From NCBI GenBank assembly GCA_002104945.1, contig MCFH01000040.1:146501-210500 (forward strand): a DNA stretch of 64,000 nt, given 5' to 3'. Origin of the DNA: Piromyces finnis. Lineage: Eukaryota > Neocallimastigomycota > Neocallimastigomycetes > Neocallimastigales > Neocallimastigaceae. The position numbers and the translations under genes were made by a program. This document shows, in pieces, positions 27,501 to 39,198 of this stretch (position 1 is its first letter; each line of letters starts with the position of its first letter). Under the pieces are notes generated by a model. The model had not been told where the DNA came from. It saw nothing but the letters and a program-made list of their open reading frames with translations, and did no database searches.

Positions 27501-29419
27501 AGAAAATCTTTTTGCTTGTAATCATCATATGGTTGTGTTCTTCTGTCACGATAATGATTAGTATTGGTTGGATTATCTTCAACAATTCGGTATGATTTAT
27601 CTTCAACGACACCGTAAGACTTTTCATCTACAATTTTATAAGATTTTTCATTATAGTAGCTTGGTTCATCGTTATAATATTGACTATCTTTATTATCATA
27701 GTATGATTTATCTTCTTCATAGTACTTATCTTTATCATAGTATGACTTATCCTCTTCATAATATTTATCTTTATTGTCATAGTATGACTTATCCTCTTCA
27801 TAATATTTATCTTTATTATCATAGTATGACTTATCATTATCATAATAACTTTCTTCTTTCTTTATGTCATCTTCTTCATAGAAAGATTTATCATTGGCAA
27901 TTGGATTTCCTGGAGCAAGTTTGCTATTTTCATCTATTCTACTTTCCTCTTCTTGAATTGTATCGTTTATCAATGAATTTTCAGATGCTTCAGAGCTACG
28001 ATCATCTAAATCAGAATAAATAGACATACGATAGCTATGTTTTCTAATTAATGTAGAGTTTTCAGTAACATTATTCTTTAAACTTGAAGATCTCTTAATA
28101 CCATCCTGTGATTCTTTCAATGTTAAAGGATTATCAGCTAATGAATTTACCAATAATTCATTTGAAAGTTTTGGGTTAATTTTTCTAGTATTTTTTATTG
28201 AATCTGAACGTAAAAGATTTGGTTTCTGACCAATTGAGTTTTGTCGAACAAGATTTTGTTTATTAAAGGAATTTTGACGAGATAGATTTAATACATTTTC
28301 CTTTTGAGAGTGAATCCAATTAGTTTGAGAATGATCGAACTTTCTTGGAGGAGAATTGAATTTCTCCTCATTAATTGATAAAGTTGGAGTTGTTGGAGTA
28401 GGTGGATTTGAAAGTGAACTTTGAGAATTTTTATGTTCAACACCCCATCTTTGCAAAGATGCCTTTAAACTTTGAGTACGTTTTAATGTAGTTTGACTAC
28501 TTACTGGTTGAGGCAAAGGATCAATATTAAGTGTATTTATTTCATTTTGCTGTGAATTTTGGTTATTGACTTGATTTTGTTGAGCTTTTTGGACAGCTTT
28601 TCTAGCTGAAGCTAAGTAAGAATTTGCATGTTGATCACGTGTTGGTGTCCTACTTCTGGTTAATGATTTACTTCTCTTTGGAGTTGACGGAGCTTTCAAA
28701 AATTGAGGAGGTTCAATTGGAACAGGAGGTATTGGGGTTGGATCATAATAATTATTTCTATTTACATTTGTATATCCTGAAAAAGATCTTGATCTTCTTC
28801 TATTCTTTCTTTCTTGCATTTCCTGTTCTGTGAAGTCATCACGTCTATAACCAATTCGAGGTGAATAGAACATTGGAGATCTTTCCTTTGGAATTGGTGA
28901 TAAATTTGGACTTGCTGTATTATTTATTTTTGGTTTATTAAGTACTATTGAATCTGATTTTGGATTTATATATACTGGTTTCATTGGTTTTTCTTCGATA
29001 GCATTATTTTGATTGTTATTATTATTATTATTGTTGTTGTTGTTGTTGTTATTATTATTACTATTTACACTAAAAATTCCATGTCGATTACTTCTAAAAA
29101 AATTTATTCTTCTAGAAGAGCGTGAAGAAGCTGAGCGAAATAATTGATTTGCTGGAAGTGGAGAAGAAATAGTTAGATAATCCTTTAGGTAGAATAATAT
29201 ATAAATTTATATGAGAATTTTAGTATTATAAATAATTGAATAAAATATGGCTTCAAAAAAATACATTATATATTAATATTTAATAATAAAAAAATTTACA
29301 TTATCTTGAGTTTCCTCTTCTTGTAAATTTGGAGATCTTACGCTCCCTGCCCGAAGATTAGGTGATTTCTTCCAATTAGTTATCATTTCATTTAATTCAG
29401 TTCTTTTATGACCAAACAT
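24539..29419 (-). CDS. Unrecognised 1,587-residue Ser/Asn-rich low-complexity protein with Tyr-Tyr repeats
   Basis: There are two exons: 29419-29300 (MFGHKRTELNEMITNWKKSP...) and 29182-24539, joined in phase 0. A Met at 28982-28984 is internal, because the frame continues upstream through an Asn run to the splice site. I do not recognise the family. The protein is rich in Ser, Asn, Lys and Glu and mostly looks disordered, with many basic Ser/Thr-Pro and RxxS segments that would suit kinases. Residues about 484-540 form tandem repeats of roughly 14 residues around DKYYEEDKSYYDNK, encoded by near-identical 42-base units at about 27680-27850. Short ordered-looking basic patches occur near both ends (SRRINFFRSNR; KIGRLFSRNK). 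There is no signal peptide or membrane segment. A cytoskeletal or polarity scaffold is possible but only guessed. Confidence 0.85.
27680..27850 (-). repeat. In-frame 42-base tandem repeat encoding Tyr-Tyr units
   Basis: Three to four copies of a unit of about 42 bases (one copy shortened to 39) lie inside the large low-complexity gene. Each encodes a variant of DKSYYDNKDKYYEE. Copies are nearly identical at the DNA level, including synonymous sites, which suggests recent expansion or homogenisation. Degenerate SYY and SY units continue downstream in the protein (NDEPSYYNEKSYKIVDEKSY). Confidence 0.8.
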
Positions 29420-32400
29420 TTTTGTTTATTATTTTAACTTTTTTTTAAATATTATATAAATTGCAGAGTATGATTGTACTAATATTAAGAAATATATAAA
29501 TTAATATTTGTTACTATATATGATTTTAATTAAATAGTATAAAAGGTACCTTTACTTATATATATGTATATTAATAAATTAGCATTTATTATAGTTACTT
29601 TCAACTTTAAAATTTATTTATTTCTAATTAAATATTGACTATAAATTTTAATATCTTTAAATATTATACTTTAATACTAATACTTTTAAATTTCATAAAA
29701 AAATATAATTTCTATAAAACTTTTGGTTTTTTAAGCTTAATATTATTAATGATTTTTTTATGAACTTTTATTAATTGGTTGAATTATTAAATAATAGTTA
29801 AATAATAGTATTTTGATTTTGCTGGGAATATAGGATATATTGTGTATAAATATGGTTAATTAAATAATCTATCAAATTTTATTATTATAAAAGTATTATT
29901 TAAAATAAATTACTATTAAAATGGATATTTATTTTTATTAAAAATACGATTTTTTATTATTTTATTTATCTTGTTTTATAATAGCTTTTTTTTTTTTTTT
30001 TTTTTTGATAATAATAAATTATATTATTATTACTAATAAGTTTACTACTGAAAAGTAAATAAGAAAATCTATTTTTATCCCTTATTACTATTTTCTATTC
30101 TTTTAAAATTGGTAATATATATGAAATAAAAATAATATCTTATAATTTTACTTTTTGACAAAAAAAAATTATTTATTTGAAATAAAAAGTAATCTAATTA
30201 ATTTATTCTTTAGTTTTTGTTTGTTTGTTTGTCCAATGGTTATAATATAATAATATTAATTCGTCATTAAAGAATAAATTAATAGATTTATTTATTTTTA
30301 TAATAAATAAAACTTTTATATTGGCAATGGGGTTACTTGTCGTAAAGTAAACTTTTATTGATTAATTTAAATTTCAATAAAATTAACTATTTATGATTTC
30401 CTTTTTTTTTTTTTTTTTGTTAAAAAAAGAAAAAAAAAATTACTACTGATAAATATTATATATTATAATTGCATATTCATCTTTTTTATTATTATTAATT
30501 ACATAATAAATAATAATATTCAAATAATAATAATAATGAAAAAAAAATTTTTTTTTGTATTATGTATATAATATATACAATACAATATAATCTATTATAA
30601 ATATATATTTCATAAATATATAATATATTAAGAATAAGAAGATTTTATATTAAAATTTGATTGTATTTTTGTTTATCAAATAATATGTTATATTTATATT
30701 ATATAATATAATGTAAAATAAACAATATATTGGTATAATATATTGTATTATACTTCTGTATAAATTAACTTTTAAAGAAAAAGAATTACACAAAAATCCA
30801 AATTCAAATTAATTATTTGGGACGAATACAATAATTTCTTTTTAATTCTTAATTAAAATCAATATAATATATTATATGTTTACAATATATAAAAATAAAT
30901 AAAATCAATACTTTAATAAACTCTAATAAATATAAAATTTAATAAAGAAAAGGATTATAAATTTGAACGTCATTTTTTTATATTAACTTCATAAATCTTA
31001 ATTATTATAAAAATCATAGTTTATAAATCCTAATCCTAATCCAAAAAAGATAATGAAAAGAATATCTATTAAGTAATTCATAATAGAATGAATATTTAAT
31101 AATAAATAAATAAATAAATAATAATATTTATTCATCCTTATTATTATAATAAGACATTATAAAAATATACTGATATGTTGGTTATCATCGTTTCTTTCAT
31201 TATCAACTTTCACTTTTTTAATACTAAATAAAGTTTTACTCTTTTTTCTCAATAAAATTAATTTATTTTTACACAAAAAGAAAAGTCGCATTTTTACATT
31301 TTTGTAATACATTTTTGTAAAGAATATTAAACTTTATTTATATTAAATTTAAAAAGCCATAAATTGTATTACATTAAAAGATATTAATAATGAAAAGTAA
31401 AAAAGAATAATTATTAGTATATTAGTATCTTTTATAAAGGTAAAATGAGTTGCTAATTAATAATGAATAAATAAAGTTAAGGAATAATAAAGAATAGTAA
31501 AGTAATTTAATAATAAAAATCGTGGCTCTTAACAATTTTCACCAAAACAAATAAATAATAGAAAATATGGTTGGAATATTATAATTAAAAAAGCCATTTT
31601 TATTTATTAATTTTTAGTTTTTCTATAATTTAATTTAGAATTATAAAGAAACACCTAATTTTTTTTTAATAATTAAAATTTATTAATTTATAAAGTTTGT
31701 CTACCATATTAAAATGGTTAGGAATTGGTTTTATATACAAAAATACAACCATACATTACCATGCACTAATTCTGTATACTTTGTGTAGGCCTTTTTTTTT
31801 TAATAATAATAAAAAAAAAGTAAGCTTTAACCAAAACATACTATTTATTTAAAATAGATGTACTTTTTTTAAAAAAAAAAAGAAAAGAAAAAAGCATATT
31901 ATTATTATAGATATCATTTTAATTGAATATCAATAACTTTATATTTTTTATTAATAAAACTTTTATTTTTCACTATTAAAATTATTTATTTATTGTAAAG
32001 CTATTACGCTATTCTCTTTCTTTATTTTAGATTAATAATTAAATTGAACAAAAAATTAATAAACCAGTGTAATAAGAATAAAAATAATATTCTTTTATTT
32101 ACTTTGTTATTTATTTGTTTTTAACATTTCAAACTATGATTATAATTAATAGCTTATTTTTAATCCTTGTTTTAGACTTGTTAAATTATATAATATCTAT
32201 AATGTGAAAAATTATACAACCTTTAATATTCTATGAAATGCTAATATTTTATTATTTTCTTTTACTTAATAATAAACATCATAATATAAGAACAAGTATT
32301 AATGTACGTGAGTTATTTAATTTATTATAACTGCCTATTATTAATAATAATAAAATTATTATAATGTAATTAATGTAATTATTAAAAGTTTAATATTTAA

Positions 32401-32831
32401 GAACAATAATAACAACAACAACGTTAAATTTAATGGTTTTTTCTATTTTTTGAGATTAATTTTTAATTCTAACAAATTTAGTAAATATAATTTATTTGCG
32501 AAAACCAACTGTTTATACATTTAAATATATAAAAACCAAAAATGGATATTGAATTACTTTGCATTATAATAAATAAGAAAAAGAACAAAAAATATTATTA
32601 AAAAAAACTAGTGTTATAATATAACAATTTTTTTTTCAAGGTTTCATTTATCCATATTATTATTATTACTACTATTATTCTATTTTTCTTAGAATTTGCC
32701 ATCTTTTTTACACTCTTAAAATTTAATATAACTTTAAAAATTCTAATTTATATATAAAATATTCAAAAATTTCCCTTATTCAATGTTAAATATTATTAAT
32801 AGTTGATATATATAAAAAAGAGATATTTGAA
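29420..32831. other. 3.4 kb AT-rich intergenic region between divergent genes, no gene seen
   Basis: It lies between the 5' ends of the large low-complexity gene (-) and the SYLF gene (+). The content is A/T runs and TAAA or ATAT repeats. No exon-like segment, RNA gene or repeat family was recognised in it. Confidence 0.65.
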
Positions 32832-33922
32832 ATGTCATTTGTTGAAAACATTACCAATGCAATTAAAATTCAAATAAAAAGTTTGATGCCTGTAAGTTTA
32901 GATAAAGAGTGTGAAAAGGCAGCAGAAACAACTAAAGGCTTTATTTTTAATGATAATATGGAAGTCAAGGTAAAATAAAATATATTTCAGGGTAATTCCC
33001 TAGAAAGTAATACGAACTTTTACTAAATTATCTTCTTTAATATTTTTTTTTGTAACAATATATGAAAAATAAAAATAAAATAAAAAGTAAATGAAAGAGA
33101 AAAAAAAAAGTTATAATAAAACATTTTACTTTTTTTTTTTTATAATTTAATAGTATTAAACATATAAATGTCAAATTATGATTAATATTTTTTTTTATTT
33201 TATATAATTTTAATATATTTAAAATTTATAATAATTATAATATTTCTTTATGTATTAATATTTAAAATAAGAACCCAATAATTTCACCAACTACTATTAA
33301 AAATGCCAAAGGTTTAGTTATTCTTACTATCGGTAAGGCTGGTATTTCATTTACTATTAGAGGTGGTTCAGGTGTATTAATAACACGTTTACCAGATGGT
33401 ACATGGTCTGCTCCATCTGCTGTAAAAACTGGTGGATTTGGTATTGGCAGTCAATTTGGTGCTGAAATTATTGAATTAGTGATGGTTTTAACAAACGATG
33501 AAGCTATCAAGAATTTCCGTGAGTTAGAAAATATTACTCTTGGAGGAAATATTTCTGCTGCCATTGGTTCCTTAGGAATATCTGCTGAAGCTAGCAGTAC
33601 ACTTAAGAATGCTTCTGCAATTATTTCTTATGGAAAATCAAAAGGTGTTTATGTTGGTGCTTCTGTTGAAGGTGCTGTAATACAACAAAATAGCGATGCC
33701 AATGCATTAGTTTACGGTAAGGATGTTAAATCTGAAGATATTCTTACTGGTAAAGTTGAAAAACCAGAATTTGCTAAAAGTTTATATGATATTTTAGCAA
33801 AATGTGAACAAACTACAAAAAATAGTATTGAAGCTAAACCAGATGAAAAGAAAATTGAAGATTCTTCAGATATCAATAATCTTAATAAAGAAGAACCATC
33901 AGAAAATAGAAAGACTGTATAA
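32832..33922 (+). CDS. SYLF-domain (Ysc84-type) lipid/actin-binding protein without SH3 domain
   Basis: The spliced product has 262 residues from exons 32832-32969 and 33272-33922. The SYLF domain spans most of it: LDKECEKAAETTKGF, then IKNAKGLVILTIGKAGISFT, GGSGVLITRLPDGTWSAPSA, GGFGIGSQFGAEII, GGNISAAIGSLGISAEAS, YSYGKSKG-like YGKSKGVYVGASVEGAVIQ, and DANALVYGKDV. Yeast Ysc84/Lsb4 and animal SH3YL1 have the same domain, which binds phosphoinositides and, in fungi, actin at endocytic sites, followed by an SH3 domain. Here the C-terminus is a short charged Lys/Glu/Asn tail, so partner recruitment through SH3 is absent. The tail may be a shortened ancestor or a separate SYLF-only paralogue. 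The first exon start context is A-rich and the frame is closed upstream. Confidence 0.93.
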
Positions 33923-34639
33923 ATCTTTTTTTAAAGAATAAATATTACCATTTCTATCTATTTTTTTGTTTGTTATTTATAAATAGTATTTTGTATTAAT
34001 TCTAATTGGTTTTATTATAGTATTTCAGATTATAATAAAAAAGAAAGTTAAATTATAAATTTCAATTTCATTATATTAAATAATAATTTAGCATTTATCT
34101 ATACCATATTTTATTAACAATAATCATTATAGTAAAATAAATATAAACATAATAAATAAGTAATAAACATATTATCATTATTATTATTATAATTATTATT
34201 GATATAAAAAACGTAATAAACATTATTATTATTATTGCACCGCTATTACTATTATAATTACTATTGGTAATAATATTAAAATTATAAAGAATTGTAAAGA
34301 TTTAATAATTATAACTTTTTACATTTAGTTTTAATTATAATAATTATATATCTCTTTAATATTTATATTAAAAAACCTTGCTTTTATATTTGATTGTTTT
34401 ATTTTTTTGTCTTTATTTTTTATGTAATATAATAATAGAATTAAAATAAAAATGAGGGTCATAGAAAAATCATAGGATCAAATTTTATTTTTTTAGTAAA
34501 TCTACTCTATTAATATTGAAATTGATATGAATAATATTGAGTAGTATTAATTATTAGAAGAATTAAAAATATATTTGTTTTTAGTATCGTTATTTTAATT
34601 ATTAAATTTTTATTTGAAACTAAACTTTATATGAATTAT
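33923..34639. other. AT-rich spacer after the SYLF gene
   Basis: It contains ATT and TAA repeat stretches around 34170-34260 and otherwise unremarkable AT-rich sequence. It ends where protein-like decayed sequence of the retroelement begins. Confidence 0.6.
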
Positions 34640-35378
34640 TATAGTAAAATTCCTCTTGGGAACGTGTCTTCATTTATTTAATAAATGAAGTTTCTCAAGC
34701 TCATGGTACTGATCGAATAAAATAACACTTTTCCATCGAGTATTAAGTTTATTAGATGGATAGGCTGAGTGTTCATATTCAAGTAAGTTTGTATAGTATT
34801 TAATTATATCAGGTGTGGTACCCTTATGGTATCCCCTTAGATAATGTTTGCTCCTTTTTTATCCGTGATATTCGATTATGGCCAGTTAGGAAGCTATGGA
34901 AAAAACTCGAGATTATTCTGAAGGATAAATTTAATTCAGTTATTAGCGTTAACTATTTTAAGAATTTTAATGATCCCTTTTTCTTAGTCAAAGTTCAAAG
35001 AAAGACTTATACATCTCAAGTAAAAAATTTTCAGTTGTTACAATTTCCTTTTCAATTTGTAGTAAAAGGAATCACAAATATACTTTTTCTTCACTCATAC
35101 TTCAATTTTTAGTTTCCAATAAATATCAACAACCAATTCAACAATCTCATCAAATTCAGCTTTAACAAGATTCTCTACTAGATCCTCAACAAGATTTTTA
35201 ACATAAAAATATTTCAGATCAACAACAAATGCAATTACAATCTCAACATTCAACAATTAATTCTGATAGTTCTATTAACTTTAATAACAATTCAATAGCT
35301 TATAGTTCTTTAGTTACATAGTCATCTAATAATAGTTCAACTAATTCCTTTGATACATCATCCATTAATAATGATGAC

Positions 35379-35380
<2 letters not shown>

Positions 35381-35418
<38 letters not shown>
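35381..35418 (+). repeat. AAT microsatellite encoding an Asn run in the retroelement relic
   Basis: About a dozen TAA/AAT units lie in the frame of the decayed element's Gln/Asn-rich linker. Confidence 0.7.
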
Positions 35419-35547
35419 GCAACAATTCTATCTCATCTAATAAGCCATACCTTATTAATGGTAAAATTATTCCTATGGATGATTTTTCTAATGATTTTAA
35501 TGTTCCTAAATGGAATAGATTAAAATGTATTGAGGAAAAAGAAATCT

Positions 35548-36050
35548 ATTCTCAGTCATAATAAATTCCAAATAATCAGGTTAGATGTTTTAACAAGTGG
35601 AAAAAACTCAAATTGTATTATTTCACACCTTGTCAATTACATTCCTAAATTTAGAAAATATACATGATGCAAATCAAGTAGGACATTTGATAAAAAGTTA
35701 AAAAAGTATGGAGCTGTTAAAACAATTAAAAACTTTTATTGGAAAGATATCAAAGGAAATTCAATCAAAGCTCAATACTGTGACGATAATAAATATAATG
35801 AAGCGAAAGATTTTATTAAATTATCCTATAAGCACCTAGTGTTTGCCTATGGTTTCTACTGGCTATTGAAGGCAAGAAGCGGATACAAGTTGAACGCTAG
35901 AGTTGTAAAAGCTGCTAAATTTGTTGATCCAGCTAGTCCTAACTACTACCCATGTTGCAAGAGTGGTGATCAAAATATTAAGCATTGATTATTAGATTGT
36001 CCAACTTTAAGAGATATTCGTATTAAACATTATAATTCCATAATCTAACT
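35548..36050 (+). pseudogene. LINE-like C-terminal zinc-knuckle frame with two TGA codons
   Basis: One frame runs through this part of the retroelement. It is interrupted only by TGA codons, at about 35666-35668 (RKYT-stop-CKSS) and 35986-35988 (QNIKH-stop-LLDCP). Both sit where Trp would suit the sequence. The conserved block has TGT at 35953-35955, TGC at 35956-35958, His at 35983-35985 and Cys at 35998-36000. This is the best-preserved part of the relic. Confidence 0.6.
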
Positions 36051-36480
36051 ATTAAATTTTTTTCAGTCAACATAATTCCAACAGTCTTATCAATAATAAT
36101 GAAAATATTAACATCCGTAGAGATAGTAATAATAATAATAGTAATAGTAACATTAATAATAATTTTAATAATAGTAGTAATAGTAGTAATAGCAATAGTG
36201 AAGATAATAATTTTAATTTAGATAGTAATTTAGTTAATAATAGTAATAGTTTTAATAATCCGGTGAATATTAATGTGAATGATGATTATTCTAGTGTGGA
36301 CAATAAAATATTGAAGTTCCTTCTTGGGGAAAGGAAGAAGTTTTAATAATATCAATTACAATTCAAGGAAATGGAAAGAACTTTGCAAGTGTCGGATTCA
36401 ATCAGGCACTTACGACGGAACACCATTTTTGATGCCGTTAAAAAAATCGTAGTAAAATTAGTAAAAAGAAGATTTGATCA

Positions 36481-37611
36481 ATTTAATGCTGATAAAGAAC
36501 ACTTTTTTTTTCAATTTATTTTTATTATGCTATAAAGTGTATTTTATAGGGTTATATATATATATATATATTATATATATTAATATAAATACAAAAAATA
36601 AAATAATTTCTATTTCATGTGTAAATACCATTCATACAAGTTATTCCTTTCCATATTATTTTATTATTTATATTTTTTTTCTAATATTGATCTTTTAACG
36701 ATCGTATTTATATCGGTCATGTATACTAAAATTTTAAAAAGACTAAATTGAAACATGAATATTACTTTTTGATAATACATTCAAAAACTAAAAAAAAAAG
36801 TATTTCTATTGTAGTATAAATTTAAATAAATATTATTATTCTTTTTTCCCTCTATTTCTTTCTTTCTTTCTTTCTCATTTTATCTTTATGATTAATATGA
36901 AAAAAATTCCTACCCATCCTTTCCACATACCTTTTTTTTTTTTTTAATTATTTAATTATTCCTTTTTTATTTTTTATAAATTAATAATAAACATTAATTT
37001 AAAAAAATTAATTTATTTTCAATACAATTGTTTAAATAAGTATGATATATTATTAATACATTATAAATAAATTATAATTTTATTATTTATTTTTATTTGA
37101 TTATATTATTTATATATTATGTTGAAGGTGTTGTACTAAATTTTTTTATTATAATTTTTAATTTTCTTTTTCATATCAATAGAATAATTATATTCATAAA
37201 TATATAAACATATATTATAATATATTATACAATTCAAATGTAATATACAATTTTTTAAAATTTAGAAAATTTAAACTTTTCAAAAAAAAAATTTTTTTTT
37301 TAAATTTTGTTTATTACCAATATTTTTTTTTTTTTTTTTAAAAAAGAGGTGGTGGTGAAAGTAAATTTGAATAATTGTGGTAAAAAAAAGTGTTAATTTC
37401 AAAAGATTTTATTAATAAATTGTCAATTAAAAAACAAAAAACAAAAAAAACAAAAAACAAATAAAAAAAAACAGTAGGAAGAGGATTATAAAATATCAAA
37501 AAACTTCTTTATATAAGACATTTTATATTATTATATATTATATATTATTTAAAAATAATATATGAAATAGAATTAAAAAGAGTATAATTCTACGTTGATA
37601 AAAAGTGCACT

Positions 37612-37642
<31 letters not shown>

Positions 37643-38263
37643 GGTAAAAGAAGAGAAAACAGCAAGGGTACTGATATACTTCAACACTTTAGTTTTTGAT
37701 ATACAATTATTAACATTTACATAAAAAGTTTCAAAAGATTCTCAATCTAACAAAAATAATTAAAAATTATTTTATTAATCTTGTATAAAAATACCAGGAA
37801 ATAATAATAAAAAAAGCCATAAAAGAAAAGTAGTAAAAAAAAAATAATTACTTTCTTTTCCCCCTTTTCTATATAAACATTATATTTGACACTCTAAACA
37901 TAGTATTGAGATATTTATTGGAAAATTAAAAAAGTATCAATTAAAAGGAATTTAAAAAAGAAGTAAACATTCTTTTTGAAATATACGTAGATAAAAAAGG
38001 AAAAAAAAAAAAAAAAAAAAAGGTTTTAATAAATAATTGAAACATTTATTTAAAATTAGCATCATTCAATTATTTTAATAATCAAGTGATATATATAAAA
38101 AAGCTTTCAATAAATTTAATATATTTATATATATATAAAAGAAGGAAATATTTAACAAGATTTTAAATTTATACATAACCTTTAATACATATATAAAAAA
38201 AACAAATATAATAATTAAATTAAAATATACCATATTTTTTTTTTTTTTTATTGAAAGAAAACA
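36481..38263. other. AT-rich spacer before the NAA50 gene, no gene seen
   Basis: It contains homopolymers (T29 at 37614-37642, A20 at 38000-38019), TA repeats near 36558-36580 and CTTT repeats near 36860. An open frame at 36474-36698 overlaps the end of the retroelement relic but is Ile/Tyr/Phe-rich and not called. Confidence 0.6.
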
Positions 38264-38951
38264 ATGTTATATAACAATAATAACAACCATAATCGTAATA
38301 ATGAAAATTTATATGGGAAAAAATTACAAGATATAAACAAATTTTATGATGATAATAATATTGTAAGGTATAGAAATTCAATTGAAAATGATATCAAAAG
38401 ATACGATCAATTCCCTAGTATGATGCATTATTATAACAATTGTTATGATATTCCAGATAAAGATTATTATGTTAATGTTACACTTCAACCAATAACACCC
38501 TATAATATAAATGCTATAAAACATATAAACAAAATGGTTTTCCCCATTACCTATAACGAACAATTTTATAGTGATATTATTTTTAAATATAATAGAAACT
38601 TATCAAGATTAGGTAAATATTAAAAAAGTCTTTATACCTTTTAAATCAATAAAAAAAAATGAAATATTAAATGTCAAAATATCATATTTTATATTTATTT
38701 TTCCTTTTACTATTAAAAGCTGTCATAAATAATAAACCTGTGGGAAATATATGTTGTAGAATTGAACCTTCTTCAAATCATCCAATTGTAACAGAAAATA
38801 TGAATGAGGAAGTTTTATATATCATGACTATAGCGGTTTTACAACAATTTAGAAGACATTCGATAGGTAAATATTTCATTTAATTAGAATTAGAATAATA
38901 GTAATAATAGTATTATTGTTATTATTAATTCTAATAAATACTAATAATTTC

Positions 38952-38982
<31 letters not shown>

Positions 38983-39198
38983 AAACTCTTGAAAATAGGA
39001 ACCATTCTTTTAAATTATATTATAAATTTTTGCAAGCTTCATACCCATATTAAAAGTATTCTCCTTCATGCTCAAATTACAAATAAAGCAGCAATTTCTT
39101 TATACATAAAGAATGGATTTGAGATTGTTAATATAATACGAGATTATTACAAAAATGTTGATTGTACAGATGCTTATTTATTACAGAAAAGAATCTGA
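38264..39198 (+). CDS. NAA50: N-alpha-acetyltransferase 50 (NatE catalytic subunit), GNAT family
   Basis: The spliced product has 231 residues from exons 38264-38612, 38720-38866 and 38999-39198. The first 70 or so residues are an Asn/Tyr-rich extension absent from animal NAA50. The GNAT fold then follows: LQPITPYNINAIKHINKMVF, PITYNEQFY, NNKPVGNICCRIE, LYIMTIAVLQQFRRHSIGTI, ILLHAQITNKAAISLYIKNG, FEIVNIIRDYYKN and DAYLLQKRI. The Tyr and His that catalyse transfer in human NAA50 correspond to Tyr150 (LYIMT) and His189 (LLHAQ). The acetyl-CoA loop is RRHSIG, with Ser where the first Gly of the usual RRxGxG is expected. NAA50 acetylates N-terminal Met-hydrophobic sequences, often with NAA10/NAA15 on the ribosome. 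Resemblance to NAA50 over NAA10 or NAA60 is clear from the C-terminal half. Confidence 0.9.

Larger units (their letters stand above)
34640..36480 (+). mobile_element. Decayed non-LTR (LINE-like) retrotransposon fragment
   Basis: The segment has protein-like sequence broken by stops and frame changes. From 34648, frame 1 reads SSWERVFIYLINEVSQ and continues to WYPYGIPLDNVCSFFIRDIR and RLWPVRKLWKKLE, with TAA or TAG codons where Gln would fit. From about 35103 frame 3 reads a Gln/Asn-rich linker ending FNVPKWNRLKCIEEKEI. From about 35548 frame 1 resumes, with AYGFYWLLKARSGYKLNARV and then a zinc-knuckle PCCKSGDQNIKH, a TGA, and LLDCPTLRDIR. That Cys-Cys...His...Cys-Pro block resembles the zf-RVT module that follows reverse transcriptase in many LINEs. 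A Ser/Asn-rich frame 2 segment and a frame 3 piece (RKWKELCKCRIQSGTYDG) follow. The reverse transcriptase core itself is not recognisable. Ends and target-site duplications were not found. Confidence 0.6.

Noticed and set aside
27568-28023. 151-codon open frame on + with His/Tyr repeats
   Set aside because: It is the antisense shadow of the Tyr-Tyr repeat region of the large minus-strand gene.
34668-34690. Perfect 23-base palindrome (CTTCATTTATT-T-AATAAATGAAG)
   Set aside because: It lies within protein-like sequence of the retroelement relic (FIYLINEV) and has no second copy at the far end, so it is not treated as a terminal inverted repeat.
34813-35112. 99-codon open frame as a host gene
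   Set aside because: The same frame extends upstream as protein-like sequence through stop codons, and continues in another frame downstream, so it is part of the decayed element.
35548-36050. Nuclear code with UGA=Trp or UAR=Gln for the whole organism
   Set aside because: All host genes in the window end at normal TAA, TAG or TGA codons with no in-frame stops in conserved exons. Any reassignment could only concern the mobile element.
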